Assembly (NCBI GenBank): GCA_023015935.1
Contig: JALKAY010000002.1
Span: forward strand, 310,001-374,000
DNA from: Flavobacteriaceae bacterium F08102
GTDB taxonomy: Bacteria; Bacteroidota; Bacteroidia; Flavobacteriales; Flavobacteriaceae
Reading direction: 5' to 3'
DNA length: 64,000 nucleotides
The notes beneath the pieces are model-generated. The model did no database searches, was not told the DNA's origin, and saw only the letters and a list, made by a program, of their open reading frames with translations. Position 1 is the stretch's first letter. Each line of letters begins with the position of its first letter. The position numbers were made by a program, and so were the translations under genes. Below are positions 18,234 through 28,500 of this stretch, piece by piece.

Positions 18234-19400
18234 CTATTTAAGCGTTACGGTACGGTTGTTTATTTCATAGTCCTTTATAATACCAAAATCTTTAATGATG
18301 GATAGTACACCTTCGATCGATTGTGTTCTACCAAGGACTCCAATAAACTCTTCGTCTTCCATCTCATTTTTGGTAAAGACCACGTTCATATCATACCATC
18401 TTGATAAAACTTTCATGATTTCTTTTAAGGATTTATCTTTAAAGCTAAAGACGCCATCCTTCCACGAAATTTCATCAAAAACATTGATTTCAGAAATACC
18501 AATGCTCATGTTTGAAAGGTCAACTACCGACTGCTGGTTTGGTTTTAGTAATTTTTTTCCATTTTCGGTAATTACGTTCAGACTTCCTTCAACCAAGGTT
18601 GTATAGATATAGTTTTCATCCTTATACGCCTTTATATTAAACTCAGTTCCTAATACTTCAATTTTTTGGTTTTGGTTAATTACTTCAAACTTAGAACCAT
18701 TATGCTTTGTACTTGAGGATACATCAAAATAAGCTTCTCCATAAACGAGTTCAACTTGACGCGTTTCTCCATCAGTAAAACTTACAGGGTATTTTAATTT
18801 TGTTTCAGAATTCAGCCAAACCTTGGTTTTGTCTGCTAATTCTAAATAAAATTCACCCCCTCTAGGAATGGTTAAATAATTATAGACTGGAGCTGATTGT
18901 GCATGGAATTTGTCATTTTGATAGATGAGTTTTTCACCATTACTTGTCGCTATTTCTGTATTAAATACTTTTCCTTTTTCAAGGACTACAATGGTTCCAT
19001 TCTCTAACGTTAACGTTGCTTTATTGCTGCCTTTGGTGATTTTATTGTTCACAATCTCTTGGGGCGTTGAAGATTCTTCTTTTGTTGGGGCGAATAAATA
19101 GGTCAAACTCAACAAGAGGAGGATCGAGGCTGCCACTCCATAGCGAAAAAAGGATTTTTTATAGAAAGGAATGATTTTTGGGGAGATGTCGCTCTTGCGA
19201 TTTAGTATTTTTTCCCAAGTTTCGTTAACATCAACTTCAGATAGTCGTTGTAAATCCTTACCCTTTCCTTTAAGGTCTTTTAACATGTGATAAAACTGTT
19301 TGTTTTTTTTATTCTCGGCAATCCATTTGTCAAACAGTATGCGCTCTTCATCTGACAATTGATGATGTAATTTTTTTAATACGAGTTCTAGTTGTTCCAT
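18234..19400 (-). CDS. FecR-type anti-sigma factor (locus B)
   Basis: A 388-residue protein with a cytoplasmic N-terminal region (1-80), a transmembrane helix at about 85-104, a periplasmic FecR core (Tyr-Leu-Thr-Ile-Pro-Arg-Gly-Gly-Glu-Phe; Thr-Lys-Val-Trp-Leu-Asn-Ser-Glu) and a C-terminal DUF4974-like domain with Leu-Ser-Arg-Trp-Tyr-Asp-Met. It lies downstream of the sigma gene at 19553 in the same direction, 152 bp apart, and 228 bp before susC. It presumably keeps that sigma factor in check until the SusC STN domain signals. Confidence 0.92.
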   Translation of the reverse strand: MEQLELVLKKLHHQLSDEERILFDKWIAENKKNKQFYHMLKDLKGKGKDLQRLSEVDVNETWEKILNRKSDISPKIIPFYKKSFFRYGVAASILLLLSLTYLFAPTKEESSTPQEIVNNKITKGSNKATLTLENGTIVVLEKGKVFNTEIATSNGEKLIYQNDKFHAQSAPVYNYLTIPRGGEFYLELADKTKVWLNSETKLKYPVSFTDGETRQVELVYGEAYFDVSSSTKHNGSKFEVINQNQKIEVLGTEFNIKAYKDENYIYTTLVEGSLNVITENGKKLLKPNQQSVVDLSNMSIGISEINVFDEISWKDGVFSFKDKSLKEIMKVLSRWYDMNVVFTKNEMEDEEFIGVLGRTQSIEGVLSIIKDFGIIKDYEINNRTVTLK

Positions 19401-19552
19401 GATTTCGGTAGGGAATAGGAAGTCCCTATATAAAGAAGAGTATAAAAAGTCAAATAGGGTGATGAAAAAGTTGGATAATTTTTAATTAACTAAGCAGTTT
19501 AATATTAATCTACTGAAAATCAAAAATATAACTTAGTGAAGTACAGCGTTGT

Positions 19553-20110
19553 CTAACCCACAGGTTTTGTAAATTTCAATGCGATAAATAGGTAGATTTG
19601 TTTGAGGGAATTTCGCATAATCTTATAGGCTTTTTTCATTTGGCTTTTTACGGTATTGATAGAAATTCCAAGCTCTTCAGCAGTTTCGGCATATTTCATA
19701 CCATTCAATCCGGATAAGAGAAATACATTCCTGCATTCTGTTGGTAGTGAATCTAGCGCTTTGTAAAAATTTTTTTTAAGCGTAATACGTGCTGCGGAGT
19801 CATCTTCATATTGACCTGGCGTCGTTACACTATCTGAATGCTTTAGATGTTCATTTAATGATTCGAAATTTCTTTTTTTCTTGGCAGCTCTAAGGCTATT
19901 GTTTTTTATCGCGACGATGAGGTAGGCTTCAATGCTTTTGACCGTGTCGAGCTTGGTTTTATTGAGAAGATGAATAAAAACATCTTGGACAATGTCTTCA
20001 GCCTCGTTAATATCATCAGTATAATGATAGGATAACAAGCAGAGCTCCTTATACTTCATTTTAAAGATCGATTCAATTGTGCGATGCCAGTTTGTCAAAG
20101 GATTATACAT
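19553..20110 (-). CDS. ECF sigma-70 factor, FecI-like (locus B)
   Basis: A 185-residue sigma factor with region 2 (Tyr-Thr-Asp-Asp-Ile-Asn-Glu-Ala-Glu-Asp-Ile-Val-Gln-Asp-Val-Phe, about 30-46) and region 4 (Leu-Pro-Thr-Glu-Cys-Arg-Asn-Val-Phe; Leu-Gly-Ile-Ser-Ile-Asn-Thr-Val-Lys-Ser-Gln-Met, about 125-165). It comes first in a same-direction series sigma, fecR, susC, susD. On the minus strand a TATCTTCG sequence just upstream of the start could be a -7 element with one mismatch to TAnnTTTG. Confidence 0.92.
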   Translation of the reverse strand: MYNPLTNWHRTIESIFKMKYKELCLLSYHYTDDINEAEDIVQDVFIHLLNKTKLDTVKSIEAYLIVAIKNNSLRAAKKKRNFESLNEHLKHSDSVTTPGQYEDDSAARITLKKNFYKALDSLPTECRNVFLLSGLNGMKYAETAEELGISINTVKSQMKKAYKIMRNSLKQIYLFIALKFTKPVG

Positions 20111-20176
20111 TTAGAGAAATCGAAGATACTAATTATTATGAAATAGTGGTACTTCGAATCGAACACTATAGAAATT

Positions 20177-20207
20177 AAAAGAGCGATTCAAACTGAATCG
20201 CTCTTTT
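20177..20207 (-). terminator. Rho-independent terminator ending the locus C operon
   Basis: A perfect 14-bp stem (AAAAGAGCGATTCA at 20177-20190 with TGAATCGCTCTTTT at 20194-20207) and a 3-nt loop. On the minus strand it comes 73 bp after the TlpA gene stop and ends in TTTT. Confidence 0.85.
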
Positions 20208-20279
20208 GTACTTCGGTTTTAAAAACTAATTCAAACAACTATTAAATCGAAGTTGGTTAATAGTATCGTTACGTTGTTT

Positions 20280-21656
20280 TTAAATATTCAACTCATTAAA
20301 CAACGTGATTAATTCGGGGTTAGATGGACGAGGCGCATTGGGTGTTACAATTATTCCATCAGGATCGAGTAGGATAAATCGAGGAATACCTCGGATGTAA
20401 TAATCTTGTACAAATTGTGATTCCCAAGCGTTATCAGCTAATACTTGAATTCCTCCCAACTCTTCATCTACAATCATTTTTTTCCATTTGTCATGATCTT
20501 TGGGGTTGTCAATAGATAGGCTTAAAAAATTAATATTTTTTCCATGATATTGTTTTTCAACACGTTTTAAATGCGGAATTTCAGCTCTGCAAGGTCCACA
20601 CCATGTTGCCCATACATCGATATACGTATATTTCCCTTTAAGATCATCCAAAGACAAAGTTCCACCTGCATTATTCTCATAATTTGTAAACTTTGGTGAT
20701 GGTTGCCCTTTTACAACTTTTTTAAGTTTGTTATAGATTTCTGTAATTTTAGCATTATTTGCTTCATCCGTAGAAGCGTTCATGTATTCTTGGTAATATT
20801 CTTCTAAATTTTCGGTATAAGAGATTCCTGTTTGAGCTCCCGTAAACAATAGGTTGTTTTTGATGGTTTGATTTGGAATCGTAGCATAAACCTTAACCGC
20901 TGCAAAACTACGATCTATCGAATCTTTCTCAGCGACTTCTATAATTTTTTTGTTGTAATGTTCCTTAACTAATTCCTTATAAGCAGCAGAAAATATAAAA
21001 TCCGCTTCATTGTTCACGTCAAGTGTTTCTAACTCAGCTAAAAAATCAGGAGACACTTTGAAATCGGGTTTCTTAGCATAGTACTTATGGTACATTTCAT
21101 ACTTTGAAAGCTCTATTAATTTAGCATAATTGAGATTTCTTTTTTCAGCTGACTTATAAGAAGCTGGTATTCCTTTAAATGTGTCGAGTACACTAGCTAA
21201 AACCGTATTTATTTCTTGATTTTTGTTTTTAAAATCTTCTTCTTCAAGTGTGTAAAAAGTGGTGCCTGCTCCTTTAAGTTCGGCTGTTTTTTGATTTTTA
21301 AAATGTAAATACCTTGTTATTTCTGCACCTTTACCCGTTACATCTAAGGATTTCTTAAAATCTTCTGCATTTGCCTTAATGTTGAGATCGTTTCCATTGT
21401 CGAGATGAACAGTTGTTCTGTTTTTACCAGCAACGAGGGTGTAGACTCCTGGTCTGGATTTAATGGTGTCTGAAAAAGAACCATCTGCATTGACAGGGAT
21501 TTTTTTAGTAAAGGTTCGGTCATTCTTTGCTAACGTTAATTCAGTAGCATTCAAATTATCAATTTTTCCTGATAATAAAGCATAATCTACTGGAGTTTCT
21601 TTCGTACAGGCTACTAATGAAAGGGCCATTCCGAAAATACATAGTTGATTTTTCAT
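20280..21656 (-). CDS. TlpA/ResA-like thioredoxin-fold lipoprotein (locus C, last gene)
   Basis: A 458-residue lipoprotein with lipobox Leu-Val-Ala-Cys (Cys17), a DUF4369-like beta region (about 25-115), a helical middle (to about 315) and a thioredoxin-like domain with Trp-Cys-Gly-Pro-Cys (Cys353, Cys356) and cis-Pro loop Gly-Ile-Pro-Arg-Phe. It ends in Leu-Phe-Asn-Glu-Leu-Asn-Ile, almost the same ending as both locus B paralogues, so the three share a recent ancestor. It follows another TlpA-like gene by 76 bp and precedes the terminator. Confidence 0.88.
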   Translation of the reverse strand: MKNQLCIFGMALSLVACTKETPVDYALLSGKIDNLNATELTLAKNDRTFTKKIPVNADGSFSDTIKSRPGVYTLVAGKNRTTVHLDNGNDLNIKANAEDFKKSLDVTGKGAEITRYLHFKNQKTAELKGAGTTFYTLEEEDFKNKNQEINTVLASVLDTFKGIPASYKSAEKRNLNYAKLIELSKYEMYHKYYAKKPDFKVSPDFLAELETLDVNNEADFIFSAAYKELVKEHYNKKIIEVAEKDSIDRSFAAVKVYATIPNQTIKNNLLFTGAQTGISYTENLEEYYQEYMNASTDEANNAKITEIYNKLKKVVKGQPSPKFTNYENNAGGTLSLDDLKGKYTYIDVWATWCGPCRAEIPHLKRVEKQYHGKNINFLSLSIDNPKDHDKWKKMIVDEELGGIQVLADNAWESQFVQDYYIRGIPRFILLDPDGIIVTPNAPRPSNPELITLFNELNI

Positions 21657-21732
21657 ATGAGTAATTGTTGTTTAATTAGAAATAAAATAAGATGGGAATA
21701 CGAGACGTACCCCATTTTATTTTATGAGTTGT

Positions 21733-22986
21733 TTATTCATGGTGATCAGCAAATTTATTGCCGTACAAATCGATTAATCGAGCATCCATCCAAGATCCGC
21801 GCATATTACGTGTAACGATATGTCCAGACGGATCAATGAGTACACAGGTGGGGATTCCTTGAAAATTATATAATTTATTTAATTCTCCATTGAATGCTTT
21901 TAAGTCAGATACTTGTAACCAAGTCATTTGTTCCTCCTCAATGGCTTTTAACCATTTATCTTTATTATCATCCATAGAAATACTGATCACTTCAAATCCA
22001 GCTGGATGAAAAGCTTCATATGCTTCTTTTAGATGAGGGATGTCAGCGCGACAAGGACCACACCAAGATGCCCAAAATTCGAGCAAGACATAGTTCCCTT
22101 TACCAACATAGTCTGATAGTTTTACGGGATTTCCTTTGTGGTCTTTAAATTCAAAATCGATAAACTTAGCGCCAGGCGCTGAACGTTTTATTTTTTCCGC
22201 ATAAGTAACAAAGTCTTTATACGAATCGCTGTTTTTTATTTCAGATGAAAAACCAGCAGTTATTGAGGTTATTTGATCTGCATTAAATTTAGCTAAACGA
22301 TTTTTTGCCACCATGAGTCCCACATAATTATCTGCGTTGTTTTTTATAAATGTGAGAATGTTTTCTTTGGCTTTCGCTTCTGCCGCATCAATTTCATTAA
22401 CAATAGCAATACCTTCACTGATAGGGCCTTTTTCTTTACCGTTTTTAGGATTTAAATAGGCGATATATTTATTCATAAAAAGATCAGAACGTACTTGGTC
22501 TAAAGGCTCTTGGCTATTTTTAAAATCCATATACTTTTCATGTGTCTTAGACCCTTTAACGATGACTGTTTTATAGGCCAGTTTTTTTTGAAAAGACTCA
22601 GGATAGGAATTTGGCAATTCGTTAAGATCAACGACCAATTGAATTGGTGAATTTTCTAAAAACAATTCAAATGTTGGCTGATAAGGTGGGCGTTTACCTT
22701 TTTCTACCGCATTTCGCATAAAGGTTAATGTAAATAAGGAAGGGTTATTCACCCTTCCTTTAAATACAAATTTGCCTTTTTTTGAAATCACGCTATCCAA
22801 CGTAACAGTAGAACCTTTTGGTTGTAATTTCACCCAGATATCATGCGTTATCCCTTTTAATTCTCCTTTAATAATGAAAGAATCATTTAAGGGTTCAGTA
22901 CTTGCAATGCTTGACTGATGTGAAAAAATGCATAACATCAATATGAAACTAGTCCTAATTAATGGATTCATGTTTAACGTTTTCAT
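21733..22986 (-). CDS. TlpA/ResA-like thioredoxin-fold protein with signal peptide (locus C)
   Basis: A 417-residue exported protein whose signal has no lipobox Cys (it ends near Ile-Ala-Ser-Thr), so it should be soluble in the periplasm, in contrast to the neighbouring lipoproteins. It has a DUF4369-like domain (about 36-120) and a thioredoxin-like domain with Trp-Cys-Gly-Pro-Cys (Cys309, Cys312), then Ile-Ser-Met-Asp-Asp and cis-Pro Gly-Ile-Pro-Thr. Its closest relative in the window by eye is the locus D protein at 41096 (both have Phe-Trp-Ala-Ser-Trp-Cys). It lies 12 bp after the DUF4465-like gene. Confidence 0.88.
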   Translation of the reverse strand: MKTLNMNPLIRTSFILMLCIFSHQSSIASTEPLNDSFIIKGELKGITHDIWVKLQPKGSTVTLDSVISKKGKFVFKGRVNNPSLFTLTFMRNAVEKGKRPPYQPTFELFLENSPIQLVVDLNELPNSYPESFQKKLAYKTVIVKGSKTHEKYMDFKNSQEPLDQVRSDLFMNKYIAYLNPKNGKEKGPISEGIAIVNEIDAAEAKAKENILTFIKNNADNYVGLMVAKNRLAKFNADQITSITAGFSSEIKNSDSYKDFVTYAEKIKRSAPGAKFIDFEFKDHKGNPVKLSDYVGKGNYVLLEFWASWCGPCRADIPHLKEAYEAFHPAGFEVISISMDDNKDKWLKAIEEEQMTWLQVSDLKAFNGELNKLYNFQGIPTCVLIDPSGHIVTRNMRGSWMDARLIDLYGNKFADHHE

Positions 22987-22998
22987 CGCAGGAATTTA

Positions 22999-24051
22999 TT
23001 AATTAGCTAATCGAATACCGTCTAAACAAAAGGTTGGATCATAAACCATTTCTCCAGAACCATTTGTATAAGATGAGGATATTTTGAATAGCACTTTATC
23101 CACAGTTCCTAGTGAAGTAAGATTTACTTTTGTCCAGTCATTTAACACAAAATTATAATTTGGATTTAACGGGTCAGTATTTGGTCTTGCAGCTAAATAA
23201 AAGTCTACCGTTCCAGTAGTTGTACCGTTTAATGATCCTTCTATGGTCAATTTTATATATCCTGTCGTTAGATTATCATAAGCTGCATCATAAGCAGCTT
23301 GTGCCTCAGCAGGTGTATCTCCTGCAAGTATTGCAGCATCATAGGCAGCTTCTCCAGCTGCACGCTTTTCCATTTCTTCATGTCCAGACAATCGTAAAGC
23401 GAAACTACCATCAGGAGCAGGAAGTGTAAATCTTCCATACATAGACGCCGAGGTATTGGGGTTTTGGATGTTTCTTACTTTTGCACCATCAATCCTATAA
23501 GATTGGGTGGCTGAATCAAAAGTTCCAGAATAAACAGATCCATAAGTAGCTAATAAATAATTATAGGTTGTATTAGCAACTAAAACATGTTCTACTACTG
23601 CCGGCGTGTTTAAGGTGAAAAAAGCATCATTACCATCCGCACGACCAACTAAATAGTTTTCAGTTCGATTAGGTCTTCCAGTATAAACACTAAAAGCCGT
23701 TGAATCGATAGACTGTTGCTTTTCTGCGGCGGTGATTCCACCTGCAGGTTCAAAATCTGGACTTAAATTCCAAGGATAAGATCTCCAGTTTTTGTTTGAT
23801 AAAGCAAAACCACTATAGTTTGTACTTCCGCTACCCGTCACATTCACTGTAATTATTCCAGATTTAGAATCTCCAGATGTAAATGGAGCCGAAGGAACAT
23901 CGTAGGTAAATCTACCCAATGTCAATTCATTAAAAGTAATGTCATTAGGGTAGGGTATTTTAACGTCTAACGTATCATCTTCGCAAGAACTAAGCAAAAC
24001 AAGGCCAGTAATTACTGCAGCGGTACGTAAATATTTTTGTATATATTTCAT
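22999..24051 (-). CDS. DUF4465-like surface lipoprotein (locus C)
   Basis: A 350-residue lipoprotein with lipobox Leu-Ser-Ser-Cys (Cys23). The body is a predicted beta-sandwich with the pattern I associate with DUF4465: an early Phe-Asn-Glu-Leu, Tyr-Ser-Gly-Phe-Ala-Leu-Ser-Asn near 80, and a C-terminal Trp-Thr-Lys-Val-Asn-Leu-Thr-Ser-Leu-Gly followed by Cys-Leu-Asp-Gly-Ile-Arg-Leu. An Ala-rich insert at about 230-260 (Ala-Ala-Tyr-Asp-Ala repeats) is unusual. In Bacteroidota such proteins often sit with SusC/SusD and are thought to bind ligand at the surface. The exact role is unknown. It lies 18 bp after susD in the same operon. Confidence 0.65.
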   Translation of the reverse strand: MKYIQKYLRTAAVITGLVLLSSCEDDTLDVKIPYPNDITFNELTLGRFTYDVPSAPFTSGDSKSGIITVNVTGSGSTNYSGFALSNKNWRSYPWNLSPDFEPAGGITAAEKQQSIDSTAFSVYTGRPNRTENYLVGRADGNDAFFTLNTPAVVEHVLVANTTYNYLLATYGSVYSGTFDSATQSYRIDGAKVRNIQNPNTSASMYGRFTLPAPDGSFALRLSGHEEMEKRAAGEAAYDAAILAGDTPAEAQAAYDAAYDNLTTGYIKLTIEGSLNGTTTGTVDFYLAARPNTDPLNPNYNFVLNDWTKVNLTSLGTVDKVLFKISSSYTNGSGEMVYDPTFCLDGIRLAN

Positions 24052-24069
24052 AATGTCTTTCAGTTTAAA

Positions 24070-25566
24070 TTATTCTAAATCAGGGTTTTGCTTCATCAAT
24101 TTGTTGTTTACCATTTCTGCATCTGGAATTGGATAACAAATCTTGTTTTCTTCAAGTACTTTACCACCTTTGATTGTTTCAATCCACGGGCTACCCGCTT
24201 TATCAAATCTAAGTGCAGCAAAAAACTCACTTCCATTTTCTAAGAACGTTTCTAAGAAATATTCTTTAAAAATGAGGTCCATAAGTTCTGATTGTGAACC
24301 TGGGTTTAATGCTGGTAAAACAGGGTTAGTTCGAATTGAACGCATCGTGTTGATCGGAGCGATGGCATCGGCAATAGATGCTCCTGTTCTTGCTAACAAT
24401 TCAGCTTTCATGATATATAATTCAGGATATCTGAAGTAATAAGCTGCGTATTTTTCGTTTGGTGGTGAAGCTTGTTGACCTGCATAACGTCCTAAACGCG
24501 TAAGTTTTGGCCATGTGTAGTACATGGTATTATCCCATGTTTCTGCTCCTCGAACTTCACCCGTTACGATATCCCATCTTGGGTCTGCTTTAAACCAATC
24601 TAGACCAAATTCAAGACCTGCTGTTAATGTTTCTCCTGGACCTAATGGTAATCGATCTCCAACAATTTGGGCTAACCCATATGCATACCAATATCCTGCA
24701 TCGTAGCTTCTTCTACCATTGTCATCTAAATAACGAACAAATAAATTTTCTTGAGAATCCCATGAATCTTCATACACTTGTGCTAAATCTTCTTGCATTG
24801 AAAAACCTGCAGGGCTTGAGTTTAACACATCATTTACTAAGGTAAGTGCTTCATTGAGTTCAGCAGTATTGTCGTTGTATCCGCCTCTGTAGAGTAATAA
24901 TTTAGCTTTAAGAACTTTTGCAAATTCTTTTGATACCGTACGTGGACTAGTAAATGAAGGTAGGTTCGCAATTGCGTAATCTAAATCCTCATAAATTTTT
25001 GCATAACTTTCACCTACCGTTAATCGAGCTTTCTCAACATTTCCTAAATCCACAACTTGATCACGATATAAAATTCCATATTCATCAGAATCATCTGCCC
25101 ACCAGTGCGCGAAATTCCACAAAAGATTGGCATTTATCCAAGCACGTAAACAACGTCCTTCAGCAATTAAGGCTTCCCGAGCAGCTTCACTAGGTACGGA
25201 AGCCTCAGGTAAATTAGTTGCTCCATTAATGGCGAAATTTGCGGCATTTAAACTTCCGTAAAAAGCACTCCAATAGCTACTACCTGGATTATTATCCTGG
25301 CTATATTCCATGGCATATTCTCCAGATTTCCAATTAACAAAACCAGCTTTAGAAGCTAAGGCTACATAGAGAGATCCAGACCAGTTGTCTGATCTAAACG
25401 TAGCATAAACTCCACCTATAGCTGCTTCTGCTTTACTAAAATTGGTAATGGCATTTGTCTCATTCAATGAAAAGCTCGGTTCCCTATCGAGAAAATCAGA
25501 GCATGAACTAACACTAAATAATAGTGTTATAAACGATATATAAAATAATTTTTTCATGTGTTGCAT
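24070..25566 (-). CDS. SusD/RagB-like outer-membrane lipoprotein (locus C)
   Basis: A 498-residue lipoprotein with lipobox Val-Ser-Ser-Cys (Cys22). An ATG three codons later (25557) is an equally good start. Family signs are Ser-Asp-Phe-Leu-Asp-Arg-Glu-Pro after the Cys, Ala-Glu-Gly-Arg-Cys-Leu-Arg-Ala-Trp near 135, Lys-Leu-Leu-Leu-Tyr-Arg-Gly near 220 and Leu-Tyr-Ile-Met-Lys-Ala-Glu-Leu-Leu near 395, with the usual Ile-Pro-Asp-Ala-Glu-Met ending region. It starts 3 bp after its susC partner and is certainly cotranscribed with it. Confidence 0.92.
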   Translation of the reverse strand: MQHMKKLFYISFITLLFSVSSCSDFLDREPSFSLNETNAITNFSKAEAAIGGVYATFRSDNWSGSLYVALASKAGFVNWKSGEYAMEYSQDNNPGSSYWSAFYGSLNAANFAINGATNLPEASVPSEAAREALIAEGRCLRAWINANLLWNFAHWWADDSDEYGILYRDQVVDLGNVEKARLTVGESYAKIYEDLDYAIANLPSFTSPRTVSKEFAKVLKAKLLLYRGGYNDNTAELNEALTLVNDVLNSSPAGFSMQEDLAQVYEDSWDSQENLFVRYLDDNGRRSYDAGYWYAYGLAQIVGDRLPLGPGETLTAGLEFGLDWFKADPRWDIVTGEVRGAETWDNTMYYTWPKLTRLGRYAGQQASPPNEKYAAYYFRYPELYIMKAELLARTGASIADAIAPINTMRSIRTNPVLPALNPGSQSELMDLIFKEYFLETFLENGSEFFAALRFDKAGSPWIETIKGGKVLEENKICYPIPDAEMVNNKLMKQNPDLE

Positions 25567-25569
25567 TTT

Positions 25570-28500
25570 TTACTGGAGGTTAATTTTAATTCCAAGATTA
25601 TAAATTTGCGCTGATGGATAGGTACTAGCATCTACAGCCATACCAGATCCAATAGACGAAGAGGTCCAGTTCCCTTGTGGGTCAAACCCTGGATACTTCG
25701 TAAACGTAAATACATTGGTTGCTTGGAATGTTAAATCGATTCCATTAATTAACATATTCTTAAAGAATTTTGTCGGTAATTTGTAGGTCATATTCAATGC
25801 ATTCAAACGTAAATAGGATGCACTGTGTAAATAGAAATCAGAAAACTTATTGTTACGTCCAACTCCATATTGAGTCATTCTTGGATAAGATGCTTCATAC
25901 GGACTTTTTACAATGGTGCTTTCCCCTGCAATCAAGTTACTTTGATTGTAGTTTCCAACATATCCTACATCAGACATTGGCAATTGCCATAGTCTTGTGT
26001 GGCCATATGCATAAGTAAAGGCGGCGTTAATCATAAAACTTTTATATCGATAGGTCAATCCAAATCCACCAAAGCCTTTAGGTACTGATGTTCCTAAGTT
26101 AACTCTGTCGTCATTGGTGATTTTCCCATCTCCGTCTTGGTCAATATATATAAGGTCACCTTTAGTTTCTTGTGCACTATTGAACGAAGTGGTTAGTCCG
26201 GATTCTGTACGTCCTTGCATGGCAATTGCGTCCTCAGCAGTTACATAAAATCTACCAGCTGTTTGAAAACCATACCATTGTCCAGTTTCATCACCTTCTT
26301 CCATTTTAATATAGGTAGTATATGAGCTAGGAAATAATAATTCTTTAGTTTGGCCATTAATTTTAGTTACTTTCGTTACATTTTTTGCAAAATTGAAATC
26401 GAAAGTAAGACGTTGATCAGCCGTACGTAAGATGTCATATTTAATGTCAAATTCGAAACCATCATTTTTTATAGATGCTACATTCGAGGTTATACTGCTA
26501 AAAGAGGAACTCGGTGCTAATGGAGAACTATAAATAAGTTCATCACTTTTCTTTTGGTAGATTCCAACAGATCCATAAATACGATCGTCTAATAATCCAA
26601 AGTCTAATCCGAGATCAAACATTTGAGTTTGTTCCCATTGTAAATTTGGATTTCCAATAGAAGATGGTTGAATCGCTGGGTTTTCATTATACCGTGTAGA
26701 GCCTACTTGTGTAATCCAGTCAAAGTTACCGAGATTTTGTGATCCTGATAAACCTAAAGAAGCTCTAAGTTTTAAATAATTTACATATTTCGTAATACTT
26801 TCATTTTGCATGAATTTCTCACTTGACACCAACCAAGCAGCAGCACCTGAAGGGAATATCCCCCAGCGTTTGTCAGCTCCAAAACGCGATGATCCGTCTC
26901 TACGAATAGTTCCAGAAATAATATATCGATCGTCAAATTTATAGTGTAAACGAGCAAACTGAGAGATTAACGCATTCTCTGTTTGGGTTTCATTGATAGA
27001 TCCAATTGATGCGGCAGAACCAAAATTATTCAAAATGTCATCATCAGGAAAGTTTGTAGCACTCATAGAATATCTTCTAACAATACTGTTTTCCATAGAA
27101 TACCCCGCTAAAGCTCTAACATCATGCTTATCATTAATCATTTTGGCATAGGTCAAGGTATTCTCCCAAACGTTTAAGGAAGCCTTGCTGTTTGACCAAC
27201 TTCTACTTCCATTATAGTTAAAGGTACTTCCTGCTCTGTCATAATTTAAATTTTGACTATCGGTATAGTTATTGGTGAAAGCAGTTTTAAATTCAAGACC
27301 ATCCGTAATTCCTATTTCCAAAAAGGCAGTCCCATTAAAGGTAATACCTTTTCCAGCTTGGGTGTTTTTTAACGTAGTGTACGGATTCTCTGTATATGGA
27401 TCTCTTGTGAAGATGGTTCCATCGTCATTAAATGCTGGGATATCCGGACGAACTTTCTTTAATACGGTAAGCATATAGTCTTTATCATCAGAGTTACGTG
27501 TACTTCCACTTAAGTTTAAGCCGAATTTTACATCGTTACTGATTCTCGTATCGAGATTTACACGTCCTCCGTATAATTCACTTTTTCCTGATTTAACAAT
27601 CCCTTCCATATCTTTATAATTAAAGGATACAAAATAGGTTGTTTTTTCAGAACCTCCACGTACAGAAAAATCGTGTTGCATTACCACAGGATTCTGAGTC
27701 ATTTCATCTTGCCAATTGGTGTTACCCTCAAAGTAGGCTCCTGGTAGAATTTGTAAATCTGATTTATCATATTCACTTGTGTTCAAATCAAAAAACGCTT
27801 GTTGATCTAAATATTTACGTGAAAAATAATCGAATCCAGGTCTAGCCATTACGAGTTCTCTTGCAGCTGCATCAGCGAAAGCAATGTATTCATCAGCTTC
27901 AAAGTATTGATATTCGTTAAAATCCATAACCTGAACACCAACTCTTGAAGAGATTTCAAAAATTGGTTTCATTCCAGCAACTCCTTTTTTAGTGGTTACA
28001 ATAACCACACCATTGGCAGCTCTAGAACCATAAACGGCAGTAGCAGAGGCATCTTTTAAAATGTCAATACTTTTAACGTCATTTAGGTTTAAGTTATATA
28101 AGGTATTTGCAATATTCCCAGAAGTTGTTGAAGAGTACTGTGGTACACCGTCAATTACCCATAATGGTTGGTTATCTCCTGAAAGTGATGAAGCTCCACG
28201 AATAATTACACTAATTGGAGACGTTGGTGATGCAGATTGAATTTGAACGTTTACCCCTGCAGATTTACCTTGTAGTAAACTCTCAACACTAGAACCCATG
28301 GGGGAATTTTCAATTTCTTTTGCACTAATTCTAGAGATTACCCCAGTTGCGTCTTTAATTTTAGATGTACCATATCCAATAACAACCACCTCGTCAAGTC
28401 CTGCTAGATTTGGAACCATTTTTAAATCAATCGTGGTTTTAGTACCAATCTTAATTTCTTGATTTTCATACCCTACATAACTGAAAACTAAAATAGTATT

